Counted from the first letter of the stretch, positions 48,294 through 57,799 are shown. The stretch is 64,000 nucleotides of DNA from Budvicia aquatica DSM 5075 = ATCC 35567 (GCF_000427805.1 NZ_ATYS01000005.1:57039-121038); one strand, 5' to 3'. The notes: generated by a model from the sequence alone, not told the origin. Program-made: numbers and translations.

Positions 48294-48804
48294 GCTCCCC
48301 GTTTTCGCGGGGATGACGAGGGAGGGAACTTCGTCGCCACCCCGTTGGGCAACGGGAATAACGAGGGTGCAAATTTCTTCGTCACCCCGTTGAAAAACCA
48401 CTGCTGTCCGGGATAAATAGAGTCCACTTCAACCAATTGATGACAAAATGATTCAATTTAGTTTTATCGTAAATTTCGTCCGCAAAAAGAATGTCGAAAT
48501 ATAATCTTTTTCTAGCGGCCGAGGGGTGATGTTTTTAAGCTCAATAGGCTCCGGGCCTACCTTTCCTACGGGCGCTCCGGCGGCTTTCGCCGCTACGACC
48601 CCAACGGAAAGCTCTCCCTGCGTTTGACCCTTTTAAAACCAACATATTGTGGTGTTTATCCCGGACAGTAGTGGTTGAAAAACGGGGTCCAGCCCTTAAG
48701 CCAAGCGCTAACGGATTAGCCAAAACCTGGGTCCCCGCTTTCGCGGGGATGACGGAGGAGGGAACTTCGTCGCCACTCCATTGGGCAACGGGATGACGAG
48801 GGGA
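48294..48804. repeat. array of two 151-bp repeat units (left flank of second autotransporter)
   Basis: Units contain a CCCCGC-TTTC-GCGGGG hairpin, GGAACTTCGTCGCCAC and a CCGTTGGGCAACGGG hairpin. The first unit (from 48294) is interrupted by a 275-bp insertion at 48399, and the second runs from about 48702 to 48804 and is cut short. The same units, same orientation, recur at 52882-53187. Confidence 0.85.
48399..48673. mobile_element. 275-bp MITE-like element with 19-bp inverted ends and 10-bp target duplication
   Basis: Ends are CACTGCTGTCCGGGATAAA (48399-48417) and, reverse-complemented, CACTACTGTCCGGGATAAA (48655-48673), one mismatch. The 10-bp direct repeat GTTGAAAAAC flanks it (48389-48398 and 48674-48683). 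Other units of the surrounding 151-bp repeat have a single GTTGAAAAAC at this point (near 53002 and 53154), which serves as the empty site. No transposase frame lies inside, so it is non-autonomous. A 10-bp duplication is typical of IS4-like families. Confidence 0.88.
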
Positions 48805-48824
48805 GTATTAATAATTAAACTCAC

Positions 48825-51800
48825 CTAGAAGCTATATTTAATACCAAAATTAACTGAAGTATCGCTATAGCCTTTATCGCCGAGCTGTTGCCCGACGTTA
48901 GTCCATAGGTTCAGGTTCTGATTCAGCTTACCTTCCGTACCCAGCTTTAGTTCACCGATATTCCGGCTACCCGCCTGTTTGACTTCGACACCGTCCATAA
49001 TGGCACCGGCCTGTTGACTGTTGTTCAACCAGTTAGCTTCGGCATACACGGTAAACTGCTTATCGCGACCAATGTCTTTATCACTCACCCCGTCACGGGA
49101 GATTTTTACACCCAGGCGGGTTTGAACATTATCGCTGCCGCTGGAACTCACCTTGGTGCCGTTAGCTTCACGATGGTCATCGGCCTGAATACCACTCCAG
49201 ACAACCTGAGCCTGTGGAGTAATAAATACTTCACTGTTCAGCCCCTGATAGACCGGTAGGCGATAACCCGCTTCAATCGAAGCGCTAAAGCCGTCCATAT
49301 CGTAGGACTCTTTCGCTACGCTCTGACCGTTAACTTCTGCATCTAACCAGCTGTACTGAACCCAACTGTCAACATAAGCCCCGTTCAGCGTCTTGGCATC
49401 CTGATACCAAGTACCATAGATGCCGGTACTGTAACCATCAATGCGACTGTCAGCCCGATAACCGGTTAGTTTAGAACCCGACTTGCTGTCAGCCTGACCA
49501 TAGGCCGCCATCACACCTAAGCCAAAACGGTCGCTGTCTATAAATTGAGTCCCAAATACTTCTCCGCCGCCCTGAATTACGTAGCTGTTAGTGGCAGTGT
49601 GTAGCTGGCCAGTGCTGTCGCGGTGTTTGGTACGCGATCCGACCTGACGTAGCCACAGGCTGGAGTTTTCTGCCCGGCCTTCACGATCTTCTAACCGCAG
49701 GCTGAACAGATTACCTGCCGCTGCCATATTAGCCATATAGCCGCCGGCTTCCGGGCGATAAATAGACGGCGTTGCCGTTGGTGAATCAAACGTTGAACGA
49801 AGATACCAGTCGCCATCGGTTGGCGTGGTCATTCCGCCCTGATACAAGAAGTATTCATAGGCTCCGGCTACTGCACGCCCTTCCAGATTGAAGCGACCGC
49901 TCGAGTCTCCTCTCACATCAACCAACTTAATGCCGTCTTGCGTTTCCGCTCCGGTTCCGCCGGCGTTAACCACTTTTACATGAGTCGTTCCCGAGGTATT
50001 GCCCGTGACCACTAAAAGGTCGGTAGGAGCATCGTTAGAAGCCAATGCGGTATTGTAGACAATTGTTCCGTTGTCGCCGTGATAGTCACCGTTCACTGTC
50101 AGCAGGTTATGACCACTACCGTTAGCGTTAGCATCGGTATGGAAGGTAATTAAGCCTGCGTTTGTCGTATTGCCCAACGTTTGGTTATGGCTGGCCATAT
50201 CCAGCCAACCACCGGCGTCAATCTGGTAGTCAGCGTTGCTGCTAAAGGTATTTTCACCGCCTGCACGAGCGATACCTTGGCTATGAATTTCGGTTATTCC
50301 CGCGTAGGTATTCTGCCCGTTAAATCGAGTGGTACCACTTTGTACTATTACGGAACCATCACCTGAGGTATTAGCATTAAAGTTGTAGCCGCTATGAGTA
50401 TGGTTAAAGACAATAGTGCCATCGCCGCCGGTATTAACCCCCGAGCTATCAACGTTACCTAATACGATACTGCTTAGATTTAATGTACCAGCGTCGGTTG
50501 CCGCATAGCCCAGAGCGGAGCCGACGTTAAGCGTACCCTCACCTCCGACCTGAGCACCGATATTCAATACTCCGCCAACGGTAAGCTCTGCATTACGATT
50601 TAGCGTAAGAATACCGCTCCCCGCATCGCCGAGAGTCATATCACCTAAATTATTCCAGCTTGCGCCTCCGGTCAGCAGAACTTCACCTTTAGCATCGGCG
50701 AATACGCCAACAGAAGATGAGCCGGACTCAACATAGCCCTGATGCTGAACAACCATCGTTGCCTGACCTCTGCGCCCCAACAGCATCTGTTTATCATTAA
50801 TCCAGCGGGAGCCTGCATCAGAGACCAATATTTCACCAGCACCGGTGGCGTTTGTACCCACCATAACGTTGACGGAGTTTACTTCGCCTTGGTTGGTTAT
50901 TTGCATGGTGCCTTTACTACCACTACCGATATACATTCCGCCGCCAGAAACCGGATCGTCAGTAACGTTCAAGACAGAGCCTCTGTCTGCTACGGTAAGA
51001 ATGCCTTCGCTCTCAGTGGTAAACACACTGATCTCAAACACACCCTTAGAATTTATTGTCCCACCGTTACGAATATCTAACCGGTGTTGAACATCCGGTC
51101 TGGCGGCAGTGTTGAGCACAAATCCACCGTTAGCGTTCCAGACCGAACCCGGACCGGTTACCAATGCCCAAGAATCGATGCTACCGTTAACCTGACTACT
51201 ACCACCAATGTTCATTACGCCGCCGTTTTCAAGAACCAGCGTTCCTGTACCACCATGACCAACCACAATCTCTTTAACCGTATTCAGGGTACTTCCCTGA
51301 CCGGAAATAACGACGCTTCCTTGGCTGCCCGCATAGTGGCCAACATGTACAATCCCGATATTAGCAAGTGCACCATTGAGGATCTGGAGCGACCCGTTAC
51401 CCCATTGCCCGACTCGCATCAGCGCATTAATATCAATGGCGGCAATCTTATTACCAAGCACATCAAGAGCAGCCCCATTGGCAATAATGGTACCGCTAGC
51501 TCCGGCATTCTCTCCCAATTGAAGAATAGGGGGAGAAGCGGCACCATTGCTTGTCAGTTGCCCGCCATTTTCCAGAGTAATAACCGCCTCTCCGCTATTG
51601 CCAATACGCCAAACGGCAAAATCAGCACCGGAGTTAATGGCTGAACCAATACCGCTGACTAAAACCGTTGTTTTAGTATTGGCTTCATGACCTAAATTAA
51701 GTTGTTCAAGGGCCAGAACGCCACCGGCATTGATATTTAAAGTGGCATCATTAGCGTAAAAATATTTAACCAGATCTGTTGGCTGAGTGACATTAACGGA

Positions 51801-51998
51801 GGGCCCGCCGCTAATAGTGGCGGTACTATCTGCATTTGGTACGCCATTATCCCAGTTAACAGCGTCGTGCCAATGTCCTGTTGCGCTGCCCTGCCAGGTA
51901 AAGGAAGCCGCCTGTGCATAAGCACCACAGCACAAAGCACCGATTAAAATGACTAAAGGCTTTTTTAAAAATCCGAAGGGTTGGTTTTTTCTTTGCAT
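48825..51998 (-). CDS. autotransporter adhesin, 1057 residues
   Basis: A type Va autotransporter. A signal peptide (about residues 1-31, ending AYAQA) is followed by an autotransporter-associated repeat start (SFTWQGSATGHWHDAVNWD). The passenger is a beta-helix with many short GxGTL/VxNxGxV motifs (about 60-760), and the C-terminal barrel (about 775-1057) ends VNFGIKYSF. The barrel is closely related to that of the 7128 autotransporter: both contain ADDHxEANGTxVS and GQQLGDKGYSDT. Repeat arrays lie on both sides, which may make the gene prone to recombination. Probable role: surface adhesion or aggregation. Confidence 0.92.
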   Translation of the reverse strand: MQRKNQPFGFLKKPLVILIGALCCGAYAQAASFTWQGSATGHWHDAVNWDNGVPNADSTATISGGPSVNVTQPTDLVKYFYANDATLNINAGGVLALEQLNLGHEANTKTTVLVSGIGSAINSGADFAVWRIGNSGEAVITLENGGQLTSNGAASPPILQLGENAGASGTIIANGAALDVLGNKIAAIDINALMRVGQWGNGSLQILNGALANIGIVHVGHYAGSQGSVVISGQGSTLNTVKEIVVGHGGTGTLVLENGGVMNIGGSSQVNGSIDSWALVTGPGSVWNANGGFVLNTAARPDVQHRLDIRNGGTINSKGVFEISVFTTESEGILTVADRGSVLNVTDDPVSGGGMYIGSGSKGTMQITNQGEVNSVNVMVGTNATGAGEILVSDAGSRWINDKQMLLGRRGQATMVVQHQGYVESGSSSVGVFADAKGEVLLTGGASWNNLGDMTLGDAGSGILTLNRNAELTVGGVLNIGAQVGGEGTLNVGSALGYAATDAGTLNLSSIVLGNVDSSGVNTGGDGTIVFNHTHSGYNFNANTSGDGSVIVQSGTTRFNGQNTYAGITEIHSQGIARAGGENTFSSNADYQIDAGGWLDMASHNQTLGNTTNAGLITFHTDANANGSGHNLLTVNGDYHGDNGTIVYNTALASNDAPTDLLVVTGNTSGTTHVKVVNAGGTGAETQDGIKLVDVRGDSSGRFNLEGRAVAGAYEYFLYQGGMTTPTDGDWYLRSTFDSPTATPSIYRPEAGGYMANMAAAGNLFSLRLEDREGRAENSSLWLRQVGSRTKHRDSTGQLHTATNSYVIQGGGEVFGTQFIDSDRFGLGVMAAYGQADSKSGSKLTGYRADSRIDGYSTGIYGTWYQDAKTLNGAYVDSWVQYSWLDAEVNGQSVAKESYDMDGFSASIEAGYRLPVYQGLNSEVFITPQAQVVWSGIQADDHREANGTKVSSSGSDNVQTRLGVKISRDGVSDKDIGRDKQFTVYAEANWLNNSQQAGAIMDGVEVKQAGSRNIGELKLGTEGKLNQNLNLWTNVGQQLGDKGYSDTSVNFGIKYSF

Positions 51999-52761
51999 AC
52001 AATTATATCCTTATTAATGCCTACATAAAGAAACGTTTATCGACGTCGCTTTATGAGAAAATATCCTTTCAATTCAATAATAAATCTCTTACTTCTTGAT
52101 TATCCCGTTGCTAAATAATTACCTAATCATTTATTAAGAAAAAATAAATTCTGACCAATATAAAATTTAGCCCCTACCTATTAATCGGAGTTAAACAGCT
52201 ATTTAATCGATTTGTAACACTAACAATAACGAGTTGTTATTGCTTTAAGGTAGATTAATTAAAGCATGACTTAAAAAGATATTTTTAATATTTACAACGA
52301 GTTAAAATCGGCAAGCAAAGACATTAAAACCTAAAAACCCCAATGTGTTTTTATTGTCTATTCTTAATATTATAAATATTAGCCAATGCGTTAGTTAGAC
52401 AAGTGTATTCGATCTAAATTATCGTGTAAACCGCATTAATTAAGAATAAAACACAAAATTCCCGATTAACCTAGATATAACATCTCATTAAAGTAATTTA
52501 TGTATTTCACTAACCAATGTTAATCAATAATGTTTTTTATCGCTGTTTTCAGCATTTAGCCACTCAACCAAATATAATTACACCTGTTATTTAATTCCAA
52601 GGTAAAAAAGTTGCAATAAATAGAAATTATTTTATCTGGATATTATCTATAAAGACTTAAACGTCTCGTCCGCCAATAGAACATTAGGATATGATCGCTA
52701 TTTAGCCGACTAAGAACGGAGTTTATTCGGTTTGTCAGGTTTTCGACCCACAGTCCTTTTA
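51999..52761. other. AT-rich upstream region of the second autotransporter
   Basis: About 760 bases, very AT-rich, with no gene seen. It should hold the promoter for the autotransporter gene on the minus strand. Confidence 0.4.
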
Positions 52762-52881
52762 TTATTTATCGCTATTTCGCTGCTTAAGCTTTGTGCTCGC
52801 TGAATCATAATACCGGCTTGGCCATATTGCACTTGGTTGAACATTAAGAGCCTCAGCGATCAACGTTTCGCCTTTGGGCCA
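52762..52881 (-). pseudogene. 3' fragment of an Nlp/SfsB (Ner-like) DNA-binding protein gene
   Basis: Minus-strand codons give WPKGETLIAEALNVQPSAIW then PSRYYDSASTKLKQRNSDK and stop. This matches the C-terminal half of Nlp/SfsB-type Ner-like proteins, where WPKGE...IAxALG...IWPSRY is the hallmark. The 5' half is missing: the frame ends exactly where the 151-bp repeat array begins at 52882, and no matching part lies on the far side of the array. It is therefore a gene broken by rearrangement at the repeats. Confidence 0.8.
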
Positions 52882-53187
52882 AGGGCTAACCGGTTAGCCA
52901 AAACCTGGGTCCCCGCTTTCGCGGGGATGACGAGGGAGGGAACTTCGTCGCCACCCCATTGGGCAACGGGAATAACGAGGGGGCAAATTTCTTCGTCACC
53001 CCGTTGAAAAACGAGGTCCAGCCCTTAAGCCAAGCGCTAACCGGTTAGCCAAAACCTGGGTCCCCGCTTTCGCGGGGATGACGGAGGAGGGAACTTCGTC
53101 GCCACCCCGTTGGACAACGGGAATAACGAGGGGGCTAATTTCGTCGTCACTCCGTTGAAAAACAGGGTCCAGCCCTTAGACCAAGCA
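52882..53187. repeat. two tandem 151-bp repeat units (right flank of second autotransporter)
   Basis: Units starting with the palindrome CTAACCGGTTAG at 52886 and 53037 repeat with a 151-base period. Each has the CCCCGC/GCGGGG hairpin, the AACTTCGTCGCCACCCC block and CGTTGAAAAAC near its end. The array abuts the cytochrome gene stop codon on its right. It could also act as the terminator of the reductase operon. Confidence 0.87.
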
Positions 53188-53195
53188 CTCATTGG

Positions 53196-53780
53196 TTACT
53201 TTTTATTCTTAATCAAATCCTGAGAAAACTTATATTCAGGCTGAGTTTGGTTAAGTTCACTGCGCAGTTCCCCGTTATGGCCCACGGTAACATGGCAAGA
53301 AACGCAGTTAACCGGCGTGGTGGTTTGCTGCATATCTTTATAGTGCTGATGCATCTCAAGGGATTTCGAATTATCTGCCGTCGTTTTGTCTAACAGCTTG
53401 TTATGGCAAGTCAGGCAGCCGGAATCAAAAACAAACTCTTCTCGCTGCTTGCGGCGGCTTATCCAGTCTATTTTAGAGGTATCAGTAAACATCACTTTAA
53501 CCACGTCATTGGTGCCCTGCACTCCCTTAGAAACCAAATAGCTGAAGGTGCTGGTATGCGGTAAATGACAGTCCACGCACTCCGCACTGAACCCGTGCGG
53601 GTTATTTCCCCCGTGAATATCCTGCTGAAAGGTTTTCACCATCGGTTGCATCTCATGGCAAGAACCGCAAAAGTTCTCGCCGCCGGTCTGTTTTACCGCT
53701 TCAGCCCCGAGCAGGCTGATACCAACGCTAACCAGACCGATAACGCAAGCAAGTAAAATGATAAAACGTGTTCTACTCAT
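53196..53780 (-). CDS. NapC/NirT-type membrane-anchored tetraheme cytochrome c
   Basis: A 194-residue cytochrome with an N-terminal membrane anchor (about residues 7-26) and four CxxCH haem sites: CGSCH, CVDCH, CLTCH and CVSCH. This is the NapC/NirT layout: a quinol dehydrogenase that passes electrons from the membrane quinone pool to periplasmic reductases. It lies 14 bases after the soluble tetraheme cytochrome gene in a three-gene operon with a periplasmic flavoprotein, so it should feed that reductase during anaerobic growth. Confidence 0.9.
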   Translation of the reverse strand: MSRTRFIILLACVIGLVSVGISLLGAEAVKQTGGENFCGSCHEMQPMVKTFQQDIHGGNNPHGFSAECVDCHLPHTSTFSYLVSKGVQGTNDVVKVMFTDTSKIDWISRRKQREEFVFDSGCLTCHNKLLDKTTADNSKSLEMHQHYKDMQQTTTPVNCVSCHVTVGHNGELRSELNQTQPEYKFSQDLIKNKK

Positions 53781-53794
53781 GCTCTTTTCCTTCC

Positions 53795-54214
53795 TTAAGG
53801 TGTCGGTCCGAACCAGTCCCGGGTATTGTCATGACAAGTCTCACAGAGATTGGTTGAAGGTTTATGTTCGGCATGACATTCGTAGCAGTCTAAGTCGAGC
53901 CCGTCATGGAGCGAGCGGTGCGGGTTAGTCTGATTCGCATCCATAAATCCGGTACGCTTAGCGACTTTTTCAGCACTGCCGTGGCAGGTCAGGCACTCTT
54001 TGGTTGCCAGAGGTTTATATTGCGCAGGGTCTTGCTCCTTATGGCAGGCAGTACAGGGCAACTGTAGTTTTTGATGATGCGCTTTTAGCGCAAATTCACT
54101 TTGTACATTGGCTGAACTGACTTGCTCATCCGGCGATGTTTTACCGGTGTCAGATAACAGCGGCGGCGAGAAAAGCGCGCACAGTAAGGCAAATATCAGT
54201 GATATTTTTTTCAT
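53795..54214 (-). CDS. periplasmic tetraheme cytochrome c (flavocytochrome c haem subunit type)
   Basis: A 139-residue secreted cytochrome. The signal peptide is about residues 1-21 (ending PLLS) and four CxxCH motifs follow: CTACH, CLTCH, CYECH and CETCH. Sequence spacing resembles the N-terminal haem domain of Shewanella fumarate reductase Fcc3, so the haem and flavin parts, fused in Fcc3, are separate genes here. It should shuttle electrons from the NapC/NirT-type protein to the flavoprotein. Gap to the flavoprotein gene is 23 bases. Confidence 0.9.
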   Translation of the reverse strand: MKKISLIFALLCALFSPPLLSDTGKTSPDEQVSSANVQSEFALKAHHQKLQLPCTACHKEQDPAQYKPLATKECLTCHGSAEKVAKRTGFMDANQTNPHRSLHDGLDLDCYECHAEHKPSTNLCETCHDNTRDWFGPTP

Positions 54215-54237
54215 GACGATCTCCTGTTATTCACCGG

Positions 54238-55833
54238 TTATTCCCACGGCGTTTCTTTACCGGCATTTTCTCCGGCAATCATGCCAAAAACGCCACAGTC
54301 AAGGCTGCCGCAGGCGGTTAAACGGATATAGCCATAGCTCCCCGCAGAGGCCTCACCGCAGACAAATACGCCGGGAATGGGTTGTTCAGTGACGACATCA
54401 ATCGGCTGTGCCTGAGGGGTTATCATCGCCCCGCCCTGACTGTAGTTATAACGCGGGTTAAGCCACATGGCGTAGTAAGGTGCTTTACCGATAGAGGTGG
54501 AGGTTTTCATCATGGCTTTTGGCTTACCAAACTGGTCTTTATTGTCAGCCATATTCTGATTGTATTCAGCAATGGTCTTTTGCAGTTGATTGATATCCAT
54601 ATTGAAGTTCTGGGCCAGCTCTTCAAGGGTCTCAAATTTCCACATAGTTCCTTCGGTGCCGTTTTTCCCCTCAAGGGATAAATGGAGCCGCTGTTTATCG
54701 TGATAATTCTCAATACCGATTTGGTCATAAATCAGCACAATCTGCTCACCGTTAATCCGGCGGCGTTCAGAGAGAATTGCCAAGCCTAACCCCTGACGGT
54801 CATTATTATTGAACTCATCAATAAAACGTTTACAGGTTCTCGGGTTAACCAGGATTCCCCATAGAATATCTTCAGTCGGAATAGGGAAAGCAAAGCGGAA
54901 CAGCGTCATATGAATCGGCTTAAAGCCGGCTTTGATCATCGCTTTTAAAGCGCCGGCCGTGGCCCCCGGATTGGCGGTAGAAACCGAGTTATACAGCACG
55001 CCGACTTCATCACCGCGGAATTTACGATCCTGATTATAACCGCCGGTGGCCATGATCAGACCGCGTTTGATTTTGTAATAACGGGTGTTTCCGGTGGCGT
55101 TAAACGACGGATTATCGTTTTCCCCAAAGTCTTTCACTTCGCGGTTAAAAACGTAATTTTCCCGCACTTTGGCACCAATCACCCGGCCTTCAGGATTACG
55201 GATAATCTCTTCCAGCAGGATCTGTTTACGAATTTCAATTTCCGCAATATTTTCTTTCATGTGCTTTTGCAGGCTTTTTACAATGCCGCTGCCGCCGTTG
55301 ACCGGCCATACGCAACGGGCACGAGAGTGCCCTCCCAACGGCTTTATTCCCGTACCGTTGCCGATTGATTTATCAAACTCAACGCCGTGGTCGCAGAGAA
55401 AGTTAAACAGGGGCAAGGTGTTCTGCGCGATGGTTTTGGTGATCTCAATATGGTTGTAGCCTTTAGATTCTTTTTCTATATCGGCCAGTAACAGCTCCCA
55501 TGAATCATCAAGTACCCCGATCTCTTTTTGCCACGGTGAACCGACAACCGCCATATTCAGACCGGATATTAGGGAAGAACCGCCTAAGCGCGACATCTTG
55601 TCGGCCAGAATAATTTTCATTCCCGGCGTAGTTTCTGCCGCTTTAATGGCCGCAATTGAGCCCGCCATTCCGGTTCCCATAACCAGAATATCCATCTCTT
55701 CGTCCCAGTGAATCTCAGGGGGCGTTTGATTAGCGTTAGCGTTTAACGGGAGCATAGCGGCCAGCGGTGCAACGGCAGCAGAGGTAATGCCTAAGCGAAT
55801 AAACTGGCGTCTGGATTTGTTGTTATTTTCCAT
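54238..55833 (-). CDS. Tat-exported FAD-dependent reductase (fumarate-reductase-like flavoprotein)
   Basis: A 531-residue flavoprotein of the fumarate reductase/succinate dehydrogenase family. A Tat signal (SRRQFIRLG at residues 7-15) directs folded export, and FAD binding begins ILVMGTGMAGSIAAIKAAE. Compared with Shewanella Fcc3 as I recall it, the substrate-site regions differ. SHRPTGG is replaced by SRARCVWPVNGG (about 173), the catalytic Arg of RFxNExxxRD is replaced by Asn in RFIDEFNNNDRQ (about 338), and the HHTMGG histidine by YNYSQGG (about 460), while RL of the last block is kept. It probably reduces an acceptor other than fumarate. Confidence 0.85.
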   Translation of the reverse strand: MENNNKSRRQFIRLGITSAAVAPLAAMLPLNANANQTPPEIHWDEEMDILVMGTGMAGSIAAIKAAETTPGMKIILADKMSRLGGSSLISGLNMAVVGSPWQKEIGVLDDSWELLLADIEKESKGYNHIEITKTIAQNTLPLFNFLCDHGVEFDKSIGNGTGIKPLGGHSRARCVWPVNGGSGIVKSLQKHMKENIAEIEIRKQILLEEIIRNPEGRVIGAKVRENYVFNREVKDFGENDNPSFNATGNTRYYKIKRGLIMATGGYNQDRKFRGDEVGVLYNSVSTANPGATAGALKAMIKAGFKPIHMTLFRFAFPIPTEDILWGILVNPRTCKRFIDEFNNNDRQGLGLAILSERRRINGEQIVLIYDQIGIENYHDKQRLHLSLEGKNGTEGTMWKFETLEELAQNFNMDINQLQKTIAEYNQNMADNKDQFGKPKAMMKTSTSIGKAPYYAMWLNPRYNYSQGGAMITPQAQPIDVVTEQPIPGVFVCGEASAGSYGYIRLTACGSLDCGVFGMIAGENAGKETPWE

Positions 55834-55993
55834 ATCGGTGCCTTTTCATTGTGATGACAATGACGACACTCTGCGGTAGAGACTTTCTCTTCTCTATAGT
55901 GGTTTACCGCATATACCGTAGCCAGTTGACCTATATCAATATTGCCGCTGGCATAACAGGTCATGTTTTCTACAACAAATAACGAGGAATCAC
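55834..55993. promoter_or_regulatory. divergent promoter region of reductase operon and sensor kinase
   Basis: A 160-base spacer that must contain both promoters and the response-regulator operator. An FNR-like box is listed separately; no other repeat could be fixed by eye. Confidence 0.6.
55926..55939. promoter_or_regulatory. FNR-like box TTGAC-CTAT-ATCAA
   Basis: It matches TTGAT-N4-ATCAA with one mismatch and lies 92 bases before the reductase start and 54 before the sensor start. Oxygen control would fit an anaerobic respiratory operon. Confidence 0.55.
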
Positions 55994-57799
55994 ATGGTGT
56001 ATAGGTTATTCAGAGGACTGTTGCTCATCGGTATGTTGATTAGCCCGATGGCTATTGCGGATGTATATCAGCAACGCCCGGCCATTCGCATTGGGGTATT
56101 GTCATTTGATGATATCAATAAGGATATATACCGCTGGCAGCCAACCATTGACTACTTAAATCAACGCTTCCCTCAATATCAATTCACGCTGGTTATTGGC
56201 GACATTAAAAGTATCGATCAATTAGTTTCCAGCGAAACCATTGATTTCGCGATTACTAACGGCGTGAAGTTTTTGATGTATCAGAATCAGCATGAAGCCG
56301 TGCGGATGCTGAACTTAAAGCCTTTGCATGCCGACCCTCAGTTTGCGATCGGTTCAACCGTTATCGCCCGCAGCGATATCCCTGATATTGCTAACTGGAA
56401 TGAGATCAGAGACAAAAATATTATTGCTACTACGCCGCAGGCATTTGGCGGCTTTCAGATAATTAAGCGAGAGTGGCTGAAAAGCGGCATTGATCCCGTA
56501 CGTGATTTTCCTTATTTGCGCTTTGTCGGATTACCGCAGGAGAGCCTGCTATCCCAGTTAGCCAACCGAGAAGCCGACATTGCTATTTTACCAACCTGCG
56601 TGCTGGAACAGGCAATAAAGTCCGGCCATTTTAGTCCGGAACAGTTTAAAGTTTTAGATATTTATCCGCAGACGACGCTGCCCTGCCAGAGCTCTACTCC
56701 GCTTTACCCTTACTGGACATTATCCCGCATGAAGCATGTCCATGAACAGCTAGCCAGTGAAATAGCTCAAGCCTTATTATCCATAAAATCAGACGACGCT
56801 CCTGCCGTTCAAGGAAACTATCAGGGCTGGACGGTACCGATTAACGACAGCAGTATTATTGGCTTAATGACCGACCTTGGCCTAGCCGGCAATAACGACC
56901 ATCTTAACGTTCTATGGCAAAAATACCGTGGCTGGCTGTTTATTGCGTTGGGCTACGGGCTCTTGCTGATTGGTTACCATCTGCGCGTTAGCTACTTGGT
57001 TCGCACCCGAACCAAGCAGTTACAGCAGATGATGGAGCTCAACCAAGAGTCCGCAGAGTGGATTCGCAAGCAGCAGGAACAGTTCTATTCCGCCCAACGA
57101 ATCCTGCTTTCAGGGGAAATGGCGGCGGGTATGGCCCACGAGCTTAACCAACCACTGATGGCAATCAATAACTATGTTGTCGGCTGTCGCATGCGTTTGC
57201 AGCAACAGCCACTGGATATTGCGGCGTTGGATAAGGCATTGGAATCTGCAATTAATCAGACCAACAATGCCAAAGAAGTTATCCGGCATATGAGACACTT
57301 TATTAAGAAGCACCCGGAGCAGCAGCAGAATATTGTGCTGAATAACGTGATCGCCAATGCCTTAGCATTGTTTACTAACGATCTGAAGCGTGACGGAATT
57401 ACCGTTATCGGGCCGTCACAGGCTTCGGTAACGGTTTTTGCCGATGAAATCTTAATTCAGCAGGTTTTGGTTAATCTTATTCGCAATGCGCTGGATGCTA
57501 TCAAGCAGTGCGTGCCGCCGGTCGCTAAGCCTCAGATTATTTTTGATATGCAGATAACCGAATCAGACGTTATTTTAAAGATCGCAGATAACGGCATTGG
57601 CATGACCGGCGAGCAGTTGGGTAAGCTATTTGTCCCTTTTGTCACCAGTAAAGACAACGGGCTTGGCTTAGGGATGACGATTTGCAAACGCATTATTGAG
57701 GCACACCACGGGCGTATCTGGGCACAAAGCCAACCAGCCGGTAGCGGTATTTTTATCTCACTCCCCTTAGCCGAAGGAGCACAGCATGATAACCAGTAA
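55994..57799 (+). CDS. TtrS-like sensor histidine kinase with periplasmic binding-protein domain
   Basis: A 601-residue sensor kinase. The signal peptide is about residues 1-22. A PhnD-like periplasmic ligand domain (about 28-300) includes IRIGVLSFDDINKDIYRWQPTIDYL (in two parts) and DFAITNGVKF. A membrane helix near 315-333 is followed by a linker and a HisKA/ATPase core: phospho-acceptor His in GMAHELNQPLMAINNY (about 380), N box LVNLIRNALDAI, G boxes DNGIGM and GLGLGM. The layout is that of the tetrathionate sensor TtrS, but no ttrBCA genes are present. It is paired with the response regulator by a 14-base overlap. Confidence 0.86.
   Translation: MVYRLFRGLLLIGMLISPMAIADVYQQRPAIRIGVLSFDDINKDIYRWQPTIDYLNQRFPQYQFTLVIGDIKSIDQLVSSETIDFAITNGVKFLMYQNQHEAVRMLNLKPLHADPQFAIGSTVIARSDIPDIANWNEIRDKNIIATTPQAFGGFQIIKREWLKSGIDPVRDFPYLRFVGLPQESLLSQLANREADIAILPTCVLEQAIKSGHFSPEQFKVLDIYPQTTLPCQSSTPLYPYWTLSRMKHVHEQLASEIAQALLSIKSDDAPAVQGNYQGWTVPINDSSIIGLMTDLGLAGNNDHLNVLWQKYRGWLFIALGYGLLLIGYHLRVSYLVRTRTKQLQQMMELNQESAEWIRKQQEQFYSAQRILLSGEMAAGMAHELNQPLMAINNYVVGCRMRLQQQPLDIAALDKALESAINQTNNAKEVIRHMRHFIKKHPEQQQNIVLNNVIANALALFTNDLKRDGITVIGPSQASVTVFADEILIQQVLVNLIRNALDAIKQCVPPVAKPQIIFDMQITESDVILKIADNGIGMTGEQLGKLFVPFVTSKDNGLGLGMTICKRIIEAHHGRIWAQSQPAGSGIFISLPLAEGAQHDNQ

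Noticed and set aside
48541..48723. Minus-strand open frame inside the repeat array
   Set aside because: It covers the MITE-like element and repeat sequence; composition explains the open frame.
54238..55833. Simple annotation as fumarate reductase
   Set aside because: Key substrate-binding residues of characterised fumarate reductases appear substituted, so only the fold and cofactor are supported.
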